From Chloroflexota bacterium (GTDB lineage Bacteria; Chloroflexota; UBA6077; CF-72): a stretch of 38,474 nt of DNA. Made by a program: the position numbers and the translations under genes. Of the stretch, positions 15,749 through 24,467 are shown piece after piece (position 1 is the stretch's first letter; each line of letters begins with the position of its first letter). The stretch lies in NCBI GenBank assembly GCA_019247515.1, contig JAFAOS010000380.1:1-38474 (forward strand), read 5' to 3'. A model generated the notes under the pieces. The model was not told the origin of the DNA. It was given only the letters and a program-made list of their open reading frames with translations, and ran no database searches.

Positions 15749-18636
15749 ACTGTCGGCGCAATCGATGGATTGGGATTTGGCACCGTCGCCAGGTACGTGG
15801 TGCGGGGTTTGGTATTGAGCTCGGCGAGCAGCGTGTAGTTGCGCGCGAGGCCGCGCTGGTGCGCCACCTGACTGTTCGGATCGTTCAGGTTGCCGAAGAC
15901 GATCGCATTGGTCGGGCACGCCGCCTGGCAGGCGGTGAGCACCTCGCCGTCGCGGATCGGCCGGTTCTCTTTTTCGGCCTGAATGCGCCCGGCGCTGATG
16001 CGTTGCGTACAGTACGTGCACTTCTCCATCACGCCGCGGCTGCGCACGGTTACCTGCGGATTGTGGAGTAACTTGAGGCTGGGGGTATCGAAGTCAGTGT
16101 ACTGGAAGAAGTTGAAGCGACGCACTTTGTACGGGCAGTTATTCGAACAATAGCGGGTGCCGACGCAACGGTTGTACACCATGTCGTTCAAGCCTTCGGT
16201 GCTGTGGACCGTCGCGCCAACCGGACACACCAGCTCGCACGGCGCGTCCTCGCACTGCATGCACGGCACCAGCTGGTTCAGGACGCGTGGGTTCTCGTCG
16301 CCATTCTCATAGTACGTGTCGACACGCAGCCACAGCATCTCCCGACCGCGGCCGACCTCGTCCTTGCCCACCACCGGAATGTTGTTCTCGGCCTGACAGG
16401 CCACGATGCACGCGTTGCAGCCCACGCAGGAGTTCAGGTCGATGACCATGCCCCACTTGTTGTCGGGATAGGGATACGCCGGATACAGCGACGTCTCCGG
16501 CTGCTGCTGGCCAACCGCTACGGAATTGCCGGCTGCTTGAAGCTGCTGCTGAGACGTGGTGACCACCAGGTCGTGGCCCTCCATGCTGTGGTGGCCCTGG
16601 GTTGAGACCAGCTGGTGCGTTTCGCCCGTGCGCTGCGCCTGGAGGCCGGTGTCGAACCACAACGCGTTCGAGGTGCGTACGGCGTTGGCGTTGAAGCCGA
16701 CGGTCGCGCCGGCGCCCGCGCCGCGCTGGCGCCCGTAGCCGAGCGTCACGCTGAGCGTGCCATCCGCCTGGCCGGGCTGCACCCAGACTGGAGCGCGAAC
16801 GGTCCGACCAGCGTAGCTGAGCTCCACGACGTCCTGGGTGGTGACGCCGAGTTGACTGGCGGTGGCCGGACTGAGAGCCACGACGTTGTCCCAGCTCAAC
16901 TTGGAAAGGGGACGGGGTAGCTCCAGCAGCCAGCCGTTGGTGGCGAACTGACCGTCGTACAGCGACGGGTCCGGCCGAAATGCGATCTCGAGTGCGCCGG
17001 CTTGCGGCGTGGCAGAAGTCAGGTCGACGCTGGCGGCCCAGCCCGCACCGACCGTCACGTTGACAGGCCGGCTCGCCGAACCGGCGACCACCCCGTCGCT
17101 CAGCGTCTGGCGCCAGAACGCGTCGAAGTCGCCGCCGGGGTGCTGGGTCTGCCAGTAGGCCTTGACGATGTCGTGGCTGGGGGTGGCCGGCGCGTCCGAA
17201 AACGTGGCGAGTACCTCGTGGACGGAGTGCGCCTCGCTGTACAGGGGCGCGATGGTCGGCTGCAGGATGGTGGTGGTGCCGTCGAAACCCCGCGCGTCGC
17301 TCCAGTCTTCCAGCGCATGCAGTGCTGGCACGTGCCACTGACACTTCTCGCTCGTTTCGTCCTCGAACAGGCTCACGTGCACCGTTGTCCCGACCCGCTG
17401 CAGCGCGTCGCGGAACGGGACGTCCGCCGGCGCGGAGTACACCGGGTTGCCGTCCAGGATCACCAGCAGCGCAACCTGCCCACTGGACATGTCGTCAACC
17501 AGTTGCCGCAACGACGCCACGTGGTCCACCGCGTCCAGCAGTACCGGGCTGGCGTAGTCCACCGTCGTGCCGACGCTGCCGAGGGCCGCGTTGATCGCGT
17601 GCGCCGCGGCGTGGACCGCCGGCGGCTGAAAGTCGCCAGGCACAACCAGCGACGTTCGGCCGTGGCTGCGGAGGTCGTCCGCCAGTGTCGTCAGAAAATC
17701 CGAAGGGACTCCCGCCGGCGGCTGGACCGCCGGGGCGCCGGTATTGACCTGCAGCGCGGCTGCCAGCGCAAACGCCAACGATTGAATGCTGGCTGCCGGC
17801 AACGGCAGGCGGTGGTCGGCCGCCGCGCCGAGCAGCGAGGGGGTGCTTTCCACCGCGTACACGCGGCTCAGAGCGCCTTGCTCCGGACGTCGCCGCGTGG
17901 CGAAATCGTGCATGTAGCGCAGGCGCCCCGGCGCCCAGGCGAAGGTGTCGGCATCGAGGCTCAGCACCACATCCGCCGCGTCGAAGTGATAGCGCGGCTC
18001 GACGGGCTGGCCGAACGCCAGCTGGGCGCCAGCCAGCGCAGTGTCACGATTGACCGGCTCCCACCAGTGCCACCTGGCATTCGGGAACGCCTGTCCGAGC
18101 TGGCCAATCTGAGCCGCCAGCGTCGGCGACGTGCTCGAGCCGCTCAGAAACCGGATCCCCTGGCCGCCGCTGGAGCGCAGGGTCTCGAGCGCCGCGCGCA
18201 GACGCCGCTGGAACTCGTTCCACGTGTTGATCTGGCCCTGAAAGGTGACCGTTTGTGCGCGAGTCGGCTCGTACAGGGTCAGGACGGATGCCTGGCCGAA
18301 CGCATCGGTGGCGCCCAGGCTGGCCGGCTGTTGCGGATTGCCCTCGATCTTCGTCGGACGCCCGAGCTGGGTCTGGACCAGGACACCGTCGGCAAAGCCT
18401 CCCAGCACGTGTGCGCTGGCGAAGAACAGCGGCTTGTCGGTGGCCACCTGCGCGGGTTGACGCACGTACGGCACGATCTGCTCGTGTGGGGGTGCGCACG
18501 CGGCGGCGCCCGCGATCGCCAGTGAGGCGCCCATGAGCTGGATGAAGCGGCGTCGACTGACGGGATCGGTGTGCTGCGCCAGCGCGTCGAGGAACGCGGC
18601 GTGCCGGAGCGACCGAACGTCCAGTGTGTCGCTCAT
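15745..18636 (-). CDS. actB: Alternative complex III subunit ActB (molybdopterin-like plus ferredoxin-like iron-sulfur subunit)
   Basis: 963 aa. A twin-arginine-type signal (SRRRFIQLMGASLAIAGAAAC) near residues 28-50 precedes a molybdopterin-oxidoreductase-like domain (about 60-700) that in this family carries no Mo cofactor. The ferredoxin-like part (about 725-920) holds four Cys clusters: CVGCNACIVAC, CMQCEDAPCELVC, CVGTRYCSNNC and CTYC...CQAAC, matching the 3x[4Fe-4S] + [3Fe-4S] set known for ActB. It faces the outside and wires quinol electrons toward the hemes. ATG at 18636 is 4 nt after the actA stop; a longer frame to 18696 overlaps actA and is rejected. Confidence 0.96.
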   Translation of the reverse strand: MSDTLDVRSLRHAAFLDALAQHTDPVSRRRFIQLMGASLAIAGAAACAPPHEQIVPYVRQPAQVATDKPLFFASAHVLGGFADGVLVQTQLGRPTKIEGNPQQPASLGATDAFGQASVLTLYEPTRAQTVTFQGQINTWNEFQRRLRAALETLRSSGGQGIRFLSGSSTSPTLAAQIGQLGQAFPNARWHWWEPVNRDTALAGAQLAFGQPVEPRYHFDAADVVLSLDADTFAWAPGRLRYMHDFATRRRPEQGALSRVYAVESTPSLLGAAADHRLPLPAASIQSLAFALAAALQVNTGAPAVQPPAGVPSDFLTTLADDLRSHGRTSLVVPGDFQPPAVHAAAHAINAALGSVGTTVDYASPVLLDAVDHVASLRQLVDDMSSGQVALLVILDGNPVYSAPADVPFRDALQRVGTTVHVSLFEDETSEKCQWHVPALHALEDWSDARGFDGTTTILQPTIAPLYSEAHSVHEVLATFSDAPATPSHDIVKAYWQTQHPGGDFDAFWRQTLSDGVVAGSASRPVNVTVGAGWAASVDLTSATPQAGALEIAFRPDPSLYDGQFATNGWLLELPRPLSKLSWDNVVALSPATASQLGVTTQDVVELSYAGRTVRAPVWVQPGQADGTLSVTLGYGRQRGAGAGATVGFNANAVRTSNALWFDTGLQAQRTGETHQLVSTQGHHSMEGHDLVVTTSQQQLQAAGNSVAVGQQQPETSLYPAYPYPDNKWGMVIDLNSCVGCNACIVACQAENNIPVVGKDEVGRGREMLWLRVDTYYENGDENPRVLNQLVPCMQCEDAPCELVCPVGATVHSTEGLNDMVYNRCVGTRYCSNNCPYKVRRFNFFQYTDFDTPSLKLLHNPQVTVRSRGVMEKCTYCTQRISAGRIQAEKENRPIRDGEVLTACQAACPTNAIVFGNLNDPNSQVAHQRGLARNYTLLAELNTKPRTTYLATVPNPNPSIAPTV

Positions 18637-18640
18637 AGAT

Positions 18641-19291
18641 TTAGCGGTGACACGTGTCGCAGCTGATTTTGGATTGGATGTGGTACATCTGCACAAGCTG
18701 CCGCCCGAGCTGGTCTTGATTGGCCGGCGGCGTCCAGGCCATGTTGAAAACCTGGTCCTCCGGCCGGACGAAGCGCGCCGGGTCCTGGTGACACTCCAGA
18801 CAGAAGCTCATTTGCATGGTTTGCGTTTTGAACGTGAGCGGCATCTGGTCGACCCGTCCGTGACACGTCGAACAGCCAACGCCTTTATTGACATGGATGC
18901 TGTGGTCGAAATATACGAACTCGGGCAGGTTGGTGACGCGGTTCCACGGAATGGGTTGGCCGCTTTGAAAACTGTCGAACACCGGCTGCAGCGTGGGGCT
19001 CTGGGCCCATATTTCGGAGTGGCAGTTCATGCACACCTGGGTGGGTGGAATACCCGCGAACGCGGAGGATTCGACGGTCGTGTGACAGTAGCGACAATCG
19101 ATGCCGTCATCCATCACGTGGTGCTGGTGACTGAACGGAACGGGTTGATCGACCGGCTTGCCAACGTCCGTCGCGTACGGGGAACGCACGTACAACTCCA
19201 GCACCGAGAATACGAGCACCACGCCCAACAGCGAGCCCCACAGCGTGACACGAGCCAGGCTATTGGCGCTTGGATTGAAGACTTGAGCCAC
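18641..19291 (-). CDS. actA: Alternative complex III subunit ActA (pentaheme cytochrome c)
   Basis: 216 aa. One N-terminal signal/anchor helix (about 17-33), then five CxxCH heme sites: CRYCH, CMNCH, CSTCH, CLECH, CDTCH. This is the canonical ActA heme count, resembling the c3/c7 multiheme family, with extra His residues (PFSHQHH, FDHSIHVNKG) as distal ligands. It is the first gene of the respiratory operon, preceded by a 167-bp non-coding region holding the probable promoter. Confidence 0.96.
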   Translation of the reverse strand: MAQVFNPSANSLARVTLWGSLLGVVLVFSVLELYVRSPYATDVGKPVDQPVPFSHQHHVMDDGIDCRYCHTTVESSAFAGIPPTQVCMNCHSEIWAQSPTLQPVFDSFQSGQPIPWNRVTNLPEFVYFDHSIHVNKGVGCSTCHGRVDQMPLTFKTQTMQMSFCLECHQDPARFVRPEDQVFNMAWTPPANQDQLGRQLVQMYHIQSKISCDTCHR

Positions 19292-19332
19292 CCGCGCTGA
19301 AGTGATTGTGCGATGGTACGTCCGCCCAATTC

Positions 19333-19346
19333 TTGACCTTGATCAC
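19333..19346. promoter_or_regulatory. Possible CRP/FNR-family operator upstream of actA
   Basis: TTGAC-CTTG-ATCAC, 8 of 10 positions of the FNR-type TTGAT-N4-ATCAA palindrome, about 42-55 bp upstream of the actA start. A respiratory operon is a sensible target for such a regulator, but a single imperfect site is weak evidence. Confidence 0.3.
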
Positions 19347-19400
19347 AATCGAGGCTCACCCCAGCAGCGGCTGTTGCCCCGTGCGTACGCCGTGTAGTTG

Positions 19401-19430
19401 ACATAACCCGTGAGACGTGCTCAATTGCAA
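19401..19430 (-). promoter_or_regulatory. Candidate promoter of the act-cox operon
   Basis: Read on the minus strand: TTGCAA (19430-19425), 18-bp spacer, TTATGT (19406-19401). This is the best sigma70-like pair in the gap between actA and the glycosyltransferase gene. The gap is otherwise without coding potential. Match to consensus is moderate. Confidence 0.3.
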
Positions 19431-19458
19431 ACTGGGCAGATCGCGCCTGTTCTCCGGG

Positions 19459-20970
19459 CTACGGGTCCACGCGGATGAGCCGCAGGCCGCCCAGGTTCAT
19501 GACGGCCTCGGCGGTCTTCGCCTCGGCCCGAACGCGCAGCGTGGCGTGGCCGGCCGGCAGGTGGAGGCGTCCGAGTGGCAGCCAGGGCGACGCGGATGCC
19601 CAGGCGCCAGTGTTCCAGACCACGCCGAGCAGCTCGTCCGTGGCGTGGGTGCCCACCCGATACGGCGTCCCCGCCGATTCTTGCGGGCAGGCATAGCGGA
19701 TCTCGAGCGCATACGTGCCGCTCTCGGGCAGCGCCACGTCCCAGCTCACGAACTCGGCCGCATCGATCCAGTTGCTGATGACCGTCTGTTCACCGTCGGC
19801 CTGGGTGCATCGCAAACTGCTGCCGTGGAGCGTCGCTCGACCTGCGGGCAGCTCCACGATGTTTTCGGCGACACGCGGCGTCTCGAACGGCGGCGCCGCC
19901 ATATCTGCCGCCTCGGGCCATTCGCGCAGCCAGGAGTACGCGTCGGGAGATACTGGATAGCGGATCCTGTTCCAGCTGAATGGGCCGTCGTCCACGGGCA
20001 CAAATTCGCAATTCTCGAAGCGGACGAGTGGCGAGGAGAAGTCGGAGTAACAATAGAGAAACCTGGATTCCTGACCGCGCGTGCGAAAGGCGCGCAAGCG
20101 ATGGATGAGCGCCGTGAAGGTGCTGAACAGCGTGCCGGCGAAAACCCGCGCCTGGCTGGCAACCAGTTGCGCCAGCAGCGCGTCGACGGCCTCGTCGTAG
20201 CGAGGAAGCTGGGAGATGTGCGCTCGGAGCTCCGGGTCTTCACGCAGGTACCGATCCAGGAAAACGACCTGGCGGAAGTGGCGCTGGAGTGGACCGAACA
20301 GCTCTTCACGGGAGGTACCGTCCGTACAGATGACGAGCGGCTCGTCGCGCGACATGCGCGAGGCGAGATTGGCGACGATCTCCTGGCCGGTGATGGACGC
20401 CGCGCGCGTAATTTTGCGTCTGGATAGCTCATTAGAGACAAAGTCCGCGCGTCGGAGATGGATTGCGTTGAAGGTTCCCAACGTGGCAGCCACGCGATCG
20501 GCTAGCTCCGCGTACGCGCGTTTGGGTTGCACGCGCCGCATCAGGTTGACAAGCTGACGGCGCTGGTCGTCGTTCAGATAGAAGAAGTGGGAATACAGGC
20601 CCAGCGCCTGGGTGGTGACGTGCAGGTCCGCGGCCTCGTGCTCCTGCTCGGTGAAGGAGTACACGTGCTGGCGTCCATTGCGAAAGAGCCGAAAGCGCGG
20701 ATCGTCAGGGTCTGGCTGTGTGGGGGCATACACGGATTCGTACACCGCTGCCCACTCGCGCTGGACGGCGGCCGGGATGGAGAGCCAGGTCTTCAGCAGG
20801 TGAGCGCCGGACCAGGGCACGGGAATTTCGAACAGGTCTGGAACGACGATCGGCTCGAGGACACCGCCCTCATCAGGGCCGACCGGATACCGGCGCGGCA
20901 TACGGAAGCGGTAGGGAACCAGCACCCTGTCCGTGAGGTGGGCGAGGGCGATGGCGATGTCCAGCGACAT
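19459..20970 (-). CDS. O-fucosyltransferase-like glycosyltransferase with C-terminal carbohydrate-binding-like domain
   Basis: 503 aa from the first ATG. The GDP-fucose-binding motif AIHLRRADF is at residues 169-177 and FAGTLFSTFTALIHRLR forms the conserved C-terminal lobe of the fucosyltransferase/POFUT superfamily. Residues ~375-503 form a beta-rich module (WIDAAEFVSWDVALPESGTY) like the carbohydrate-binding domains appended to alpha-L-fucosidases. Start problem: the in-frame codons just upstream of this ATG encode FFPGYYSGFSNNK, which is the expected N-terminal 'GxxNNxxM' sugar-nucleotide motif. No ATG, GTG or TTG lies between it and an in-frame TGA at 21034-21036. So the protein either starts at an unusual codon, is made by read-through from the preceding gene, or is damaged. 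Last gene of a three-gene minus-strand operon. Confidence 0.8.
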   Translation of the reverse strand: MSLDIAIALAHLTDRVLVPYRFRMPRRYPVGPDEGGVLEPIVVPDLFEIPVPWSGAHLLKTWLSIPAAVQREWAAVYESVYAPTQPDPDDPRFRLFRNGRQHVYSFTEQEHEAADLHVTTQALGLYSHFFYLNDDQRRQLVNLMRRVQPKRAYAELADRVAATLGTFNAIHLRRADFVSNELSRRKITRAASITGQEIVANLASRMSRDEPLVICTDGTSREELFGPLQRHFRQVVFLDRYLREDPELRAHISQLPRYDEAVDALLAQLVASQARVFAGTLFSTFTALIHRLRAFRTRGQESRFLYCYSDFSSPLVRFENCEFVPVDDGPFSWNRIRYPVSPDAYSWLREWPEAADMAAPPFETPRVAENIVELPAGRATLHGSSLRCTQADGEQTVISNWIDAAEFVSWDVALPESGTYALEIRYACPQESAGTPYRVGTHATDELLGVVWNTGAWASASPWLPLGRLHLPAGHATLRVRAEAKTAEAVMNLGGLRLIRVDP

Positions 20971-21033
20971 CTTGTTATTGCTGAAGCCGGAGTAGTAGCC
21001 GGGGAAAAAGAGGCGGCGCGTGTGTGTAGAGCC

Positions 21034-21597
21034 TCAGCAGAAGCCGGCGGATACCGATGGCGGGAAGCGCTCGGGGTGGCCGTCGAAGTAATTGTGAGCG
21101 AACTGCCCACCGGCGATCACGTAGTGCAAGAAGATCTGGCCCATCGTGTGTCCGGTGAACCGCTCCCGCCAGTGGTCGGTCTCCACACCCAGGTACACCG
21201 CGCCGTCACCCTGCTCCATCTCGACTCGATCGTTGGGTGAGAAGTACAGGCTGCCTTCGCCCTCGTCACGCCCCAGGTGGATCGAGACGCTGACCTCGCA
21301 GCTGTGGCGATCGTGGTGCCGGATCAGGCTGTCGTCGTGGAAGTACACCCGCGCGTAGCTATAAGTGGGCACCAGGCGGCAGCCAGAAATTGTCTCGATC
21401 CTGGGCCAAAGCTCGAGCAACAAGGCGTCGGTTGGGGCGAGGTTCGAGACGCTGACGGCGGTAGGGACATGGTTGTCGCGGAACGTTTCGCCGCGCCACT
21501 GATGGAGGAGGAGCGTGCGGTACATGACGCGGGCCAGGCTGGGCTCGAGCAGGGCTTTGCAGGCGATGTAGCCTCGCTCGCGCAGCTCCGGATTCAT
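21034..21597 (-). CDS. 2OG-Fe(II) oxygenase (prolyl-4-hydroxylase-like fold)
   Basis: 187 aa. Double-stranded beta-helix dioxygenase features: Y79-S-Y-ARVYFHDDSLIRHHD with the metal facial triad H94/H95-x-D96 (HHD), distal H142 in ETDHWRERFTG, and downstream Arg and Tyr residues. Such enzymes hydroxylate proteins or small molecules with 2-oxoglutarate and oxygen. ATG at 21597 has a 4-nt overlap with the preceding fusion gene, so it is in the same operon. The stop TGA is in frame with the next gene 22 codons later. Substrate unknown; a Thr-Pro-repeat protein is encoded 3 kb away. Confidence 0.82.
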   Translation of the reverse strand: MNPELRERGYIACKALLEPSLARVMYRTLLLHQWRGETFRDNHVPTAVSVSNLAPTDALLLELWPRIETISGCRLVPTYSYARVYFHDDSLIRHHDRHSCEVSVSIHLGRDEGEGSLYFSPNDRVEMEQGDGAVYLGVETDHWRERFTGHTMGQIFLHYVIAGGQFAHNYFDGHPERFPPSVSAGFC

Positions 21598-23441
21598 GCC
21601 GGGGATGGTAGCACCGAGGCTGCCTGGCGGCGGCGTCGGAGGAGGGCGCCGATGCGGGATTCGACCTCGGCCGCGTCCAGGTTGCCTTCGGCGTCGGCAA
21701 CCAGCCAACCTGGGACGGGTGGGTGCCACCAGGGCGCCCAGATGATCAGGCCGTGTGGATTCAGCAGGCCGGCGACATATCCCAGCGAAGAGCGTGACAG
21801 CACCAGTACATCGGCGGTGGCGAAGTCGTCGAGCACCGCTCGGGCGTCGACGTTGGCCACGATCTCGAGGTTGGGCAGGTCGGCGAAGTCGTCCAGGGCG
21901 TAGTCTGCCGGGTTTATGGTGCCGGGTCGATCGAGGTGGAAGTAGAGGCCCGGGTCGCCCGGTTCAAGCGTGTACGCCCGCGGCGGTATCTCCGTATGCA
22001 TGCGGATCACCAGCGGGACGCCGTGCTGATGGAGCGCGTCGACGAGCATCTGGCACACACGCAGGTAAAAGCTGTTCGGCAGCAGCCGATCCCCGTGGTC
22101 CGCGCGACCGGACACGCTGTTGTCGCCGCGCCGCAAATGAACGCACACCCGGATGGGCCCCTGGGGCCGGTAGTCGCGGTAAGGGCTGACCGAACGCAAC
22201 ACCAGGTAGCTGGACGGATGCCGGTCAGTACAGGGAAAGGGTATGCAGGCCGACAGCAGGACCGACTGGCGGGTGTCAACCGTTCGGCGGCGGTAGCGCT
22301 CCACAACCCGCTCCGTCAGGGTATGTATCTCGATTCGCTCGGCGGCCGGCGTGGGAAAATCATCGGAAGGTAACGAGAACGCCGCATTGAAGCGCGCGGC
22401 GAAGTCGGGTTGCGTCTGGCCGGTCAGCAGCGGCATCAGACCCTGGTAGCCGACGCGTCCCAGTGGCGTATGCACGTATTTGACGTGCAGCGTTCGGGAA
22501 AGCGCGTACAGCGCGTAGATGCGCTGCAACTGCGAGCCAACTCCGTCGCTGGAGCTGTTGTCGTACGTCACGGCGAGCTCGCCTGGCGACGAGCTTGATT
22601 GCACGAGCGGCGGAGTCGGACGCAGCTTGGCCAGGTATGCGGCCGGTACGTGTGTGTCGGTCACGTCGGCCGCGAGCTGCAGCGCCGCGTGGACTCGCGC
22701 CCCGGCCAGATACGCGTGCGCGTCCTGGACAAACCGCGGCCAGTCGAAGTCGCTCGCACATGTGTGGCACGTCGCGGCAATGTCGAAGATGGTCGCCAGC
22801 TGCGTGACCTCCGCGTCAGGCTCGCCCAGCTTCTGGCCCAGATGGGCAGCCAGCTGCAGGACCAGGTCCTCCGGACTGCACATCAGCGCGGAGGACGTCT
22901 CGAATTGGTCAGGCTGCGCCTGATCGAAGATGGCGTCCAGCGTGGCAGGTAGGCCGAAGAGCTCGTCGTGCAGCGTGAGCTCTGCCCGGGGCATGTCGCG
23001 CAGCACCAGATTGACGCGGTGCCGGTCGTGCGGGTGCACGAGGAGATCGAGACCCAGCACCGGGCGCAGGGTTGGCGACGAGTACACCCGCGTGGCGAGG
23101 ACGGCATCACCCAACACCACGACAGGAATCCGCGCTTCGGACAAGCGCTCCAGTACCCGTCGCAGCAGGTGGCGTCGCAACACTCCCAGCGCGGCGGAGC
23201 GATGGTACAGGCCCCTCAGGCGGGCATAGACGTGGCGGGGAACGGCTTCGGCGTCGAGGGGGACCGCTTCTCGCAGGCGCACGTACACCAGCGGCACCAC
23301 ATGGGCCGCGTCGGAAATGCGGACGATCTTCTGCCAATCTGGAGCGGCGTCGACGAGCGCTCGGATGCGCTCGGGTGATGGGTCCGGCCGACCGCAGGCG
23401 AGGATCAGTTGGAGTTCCAGGTCCCGCACCAGAAGCTGCAT
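21594..23441 (-). CDS. Fusion: nucleotidyltransferase-like domain + fucosyltransferase-superfamily glycosyltransferase
   Basis: 615 aa. Residues ~1-270 match the NTP_transf_5 type of nucleotidyltransferase-like protein (RIPVVVLGDAVLATRVY then LRPVLGLDLLVHPHD), but the catalytic pair DxD is GLD and the usual KG is GD, so catalysis is doubtful. Residues ~290-600 form a glycosyltransferase: SDGVGSQLQRIYALYALS (acceptor/nucleotide lobe), VCVHLRRGDN (H445, the HxRRGD motif of alpha-1,6/NodZ-type fucosyltransferases), LIIRMH-type strand and VLSRSSLGYVAGLLNPHG. Start ATG 23441 lies only 26 bp from a divergent gene and has no Shine-Dalgarno; a GTG a few codons inside is an alternative. First gene of the minus-strand operon. 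Confidence 0.78.
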   Translation of the reverse strand: MQLLVRDLELQLILACGRPDPSPERIRALVDAAPDWQKIVRISDAAHVVPLVYVRLREAVPLDAEAVPRHVYARLRGLYHRSAALGVLRRHLLRRVLERLSEARIPVVVLGDAVLATRVYSSPTLRPVLGLDLLVHPHDRHRVNLVLRDMPRAELTLHDELFGLPATLDAIFDQAQPDQFETSSALMCSPEDLVLQLAAHLGQKLGEPDAEVTQLATIFDIAATCHTCASDFDWPRFVQDAHAYLAGARVHAALQLAADVTDTHVPAAYLAKLRPTPPLVQSSSSPGELAVTYDNSSSDGVGSQLQRIYALYALSRTLHVKYVHTPLGRVGYQGLMPLLTGQTQPDFAARFNAAFSLPSDDFPTPAAERIEIHTLTERVVERYRRRTVDTRQSVLLSACIPFPCTDRHPSSYLVLRSVSPYRDYRPQGPIRVCVHLRRGDNSVSGRADHGDRLLPNSFYLRVCQMLVDALHQHGVPLVIRMHTEIPPRAYTLEPGDPGLYFHLDRPGTINPADYALDDFADLPNLEIVANVDARAVLDDFATADVLVLSRSSLGYVAGLLNPHGLIIWAPWWHPPVPGWLVADAEGNLDAAEVESRIGALLRRRRQAASVLPSPA

Positions 23442-23467
23442 GCTACCATCGTGGCTCGCGTCTGCCG

Positions 23468-24430
23468 ATGGATGCCTCGAGGGATTTTCTGCTGCAGCTG
23501 CGCTGGACTGGACGGTTCGGCAATCGGCTGCTCCAGTACGCCTATGGCGCGACCTTTGCTCGTCGAACGGGGTTCGAATACTGGTTGCCGTCGGAGTGGG
23601 AAGGCACTCGACTGTTCGCGCATCAGCCACATCCGGTGGTATCAAATGCGGAGATTCGTGCGGCGGTCGCCGAGCCGACGGAGGGCTCGGCGAGCAACGC
23701 GCTGCGCATGGACGTGGTGAGAAAATACTTCCCCGAGGCGGAGATCTTCGATGCCGAGGTCATTCGCGACCCGTACGCGGCGCCCGGGCACCCCGTGTGT
23801 CATGCCAACGGATGTGCCTACAACCCGGCCATCTTCGCCGGCATGTCGCGCGCGCATTTGCGCAGCGTGTGCGAGTTCAGCGACGAGGTCAAGCGTCTAC
23901 CAGCGTACCGACGCTACTCCGATCTGCAGGGCCTGTACGACGTCGCGCACCTGAGGCGCGACGACATCAGCGACGCGGAGTACAACCGCCACCACGCCCA
24001 GGGGTACTCGGTCATTTCCCGAGATGCGTACTTCGCCGCGTTCGAGAAATTTGGATACTCGGCCGATGGCATCCAGTGGGTATCCGATGACTATACCGGC
24101 AAGTGGCACACGAATCGACGCGCCCGGTATCCAGCCGGCTGGACGTACCCCACGGGTTCTGAATACGTCAAAGGCATGGTTTTCGATTGGCTCGACGATT
24201 TTCTCAAGCTGTACTTCGCGCGGACGATCTTTCGAGCGAATTCTTCGTTCAGCTGGTGGGCGGGTGTGTTGTCGCCGACGGCCCGCGTGTTCAGTCCGGT
24301 TCTGGACCGCCGGCACATCTACGGTGTGGACGGTCTGGAGGAGATCGACGTGGAGTTCGTCGAGGGCAATCACCCCCACTGGCTGTACGCCGGCGATCAT
24401 GCGAATCCGGACATCGTGCTCGGCCCTTGA
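23468..24430 (+). CDS. GT11-like alpha-1,2-fucosyltransferase
   Basis: 320 aa. GT11 features: N-terminal TGRFGNRLLQYAYGATFA (family GGLGNQMFQYA), DVAHLRRDDIS (the HxRRxD GDP-binding motif) near residue 160, and ANSSFSWWAGVLSP near the C-terminus (family NSSFSWWAAWL). Such enzymes transfer fucose from GDP-fucose to glycans. ATG at 23468 is required to keep the first motif; there is no clear Shine-Dalgarno and the gap to the divergent gene is 26 bp, so a leaderless transcript is possible. Followed after 37 bp by the PqqD/Thr-Pro gene on the same strand, probably co-transcribed. Confidence 0.85.
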   Translation: MDASRDFLLQLRWTGRFGNRLLQYAYGATFARRTGFEYWLPSEWEGTRLFAHQPHPVVSNAEIRAAVAEPTEGSASNALRMDVVRKYFPEAEIFDAEVIRDPYAAPGHPVCHANGCAYNPAIFAGMSRAHLRSVCEFSDEVKRLPAYRRYSDLQGLYDVAHLRRDDISDAEYNRHHAQGYSVISRDAYFAAFEKFGYSADGIQWVSDDYTGKWHTNRRARYPAGWTYPTGSEYVKGMVFDWLDDFLKLYFARTIFRANSSFSWWAGVLSPTARVFSPVLDRRHIYGVDGLEEIDVEFVEGNHPHWLYAGDHANPDIVLGP

Positions 24431-24467
24431 TGAGCCGCGCGGCGCCGGATAGACTGGCTTTCAGGAT

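Noticed and set aside
17002..18525. 507-codon plus-strand frame opposite actB
   Set aside because: Arg/Gln-rich shadow of a clearly identified actB gene; long antisense frames are common at this GC content.
19398..19426. Plus-strand promoter-like TTGACA with 17-bp spacer and TCAATT
   Set aside because: The -35 box is perfect but the -10 box is poor, and no plus-strand gene lies downstream.
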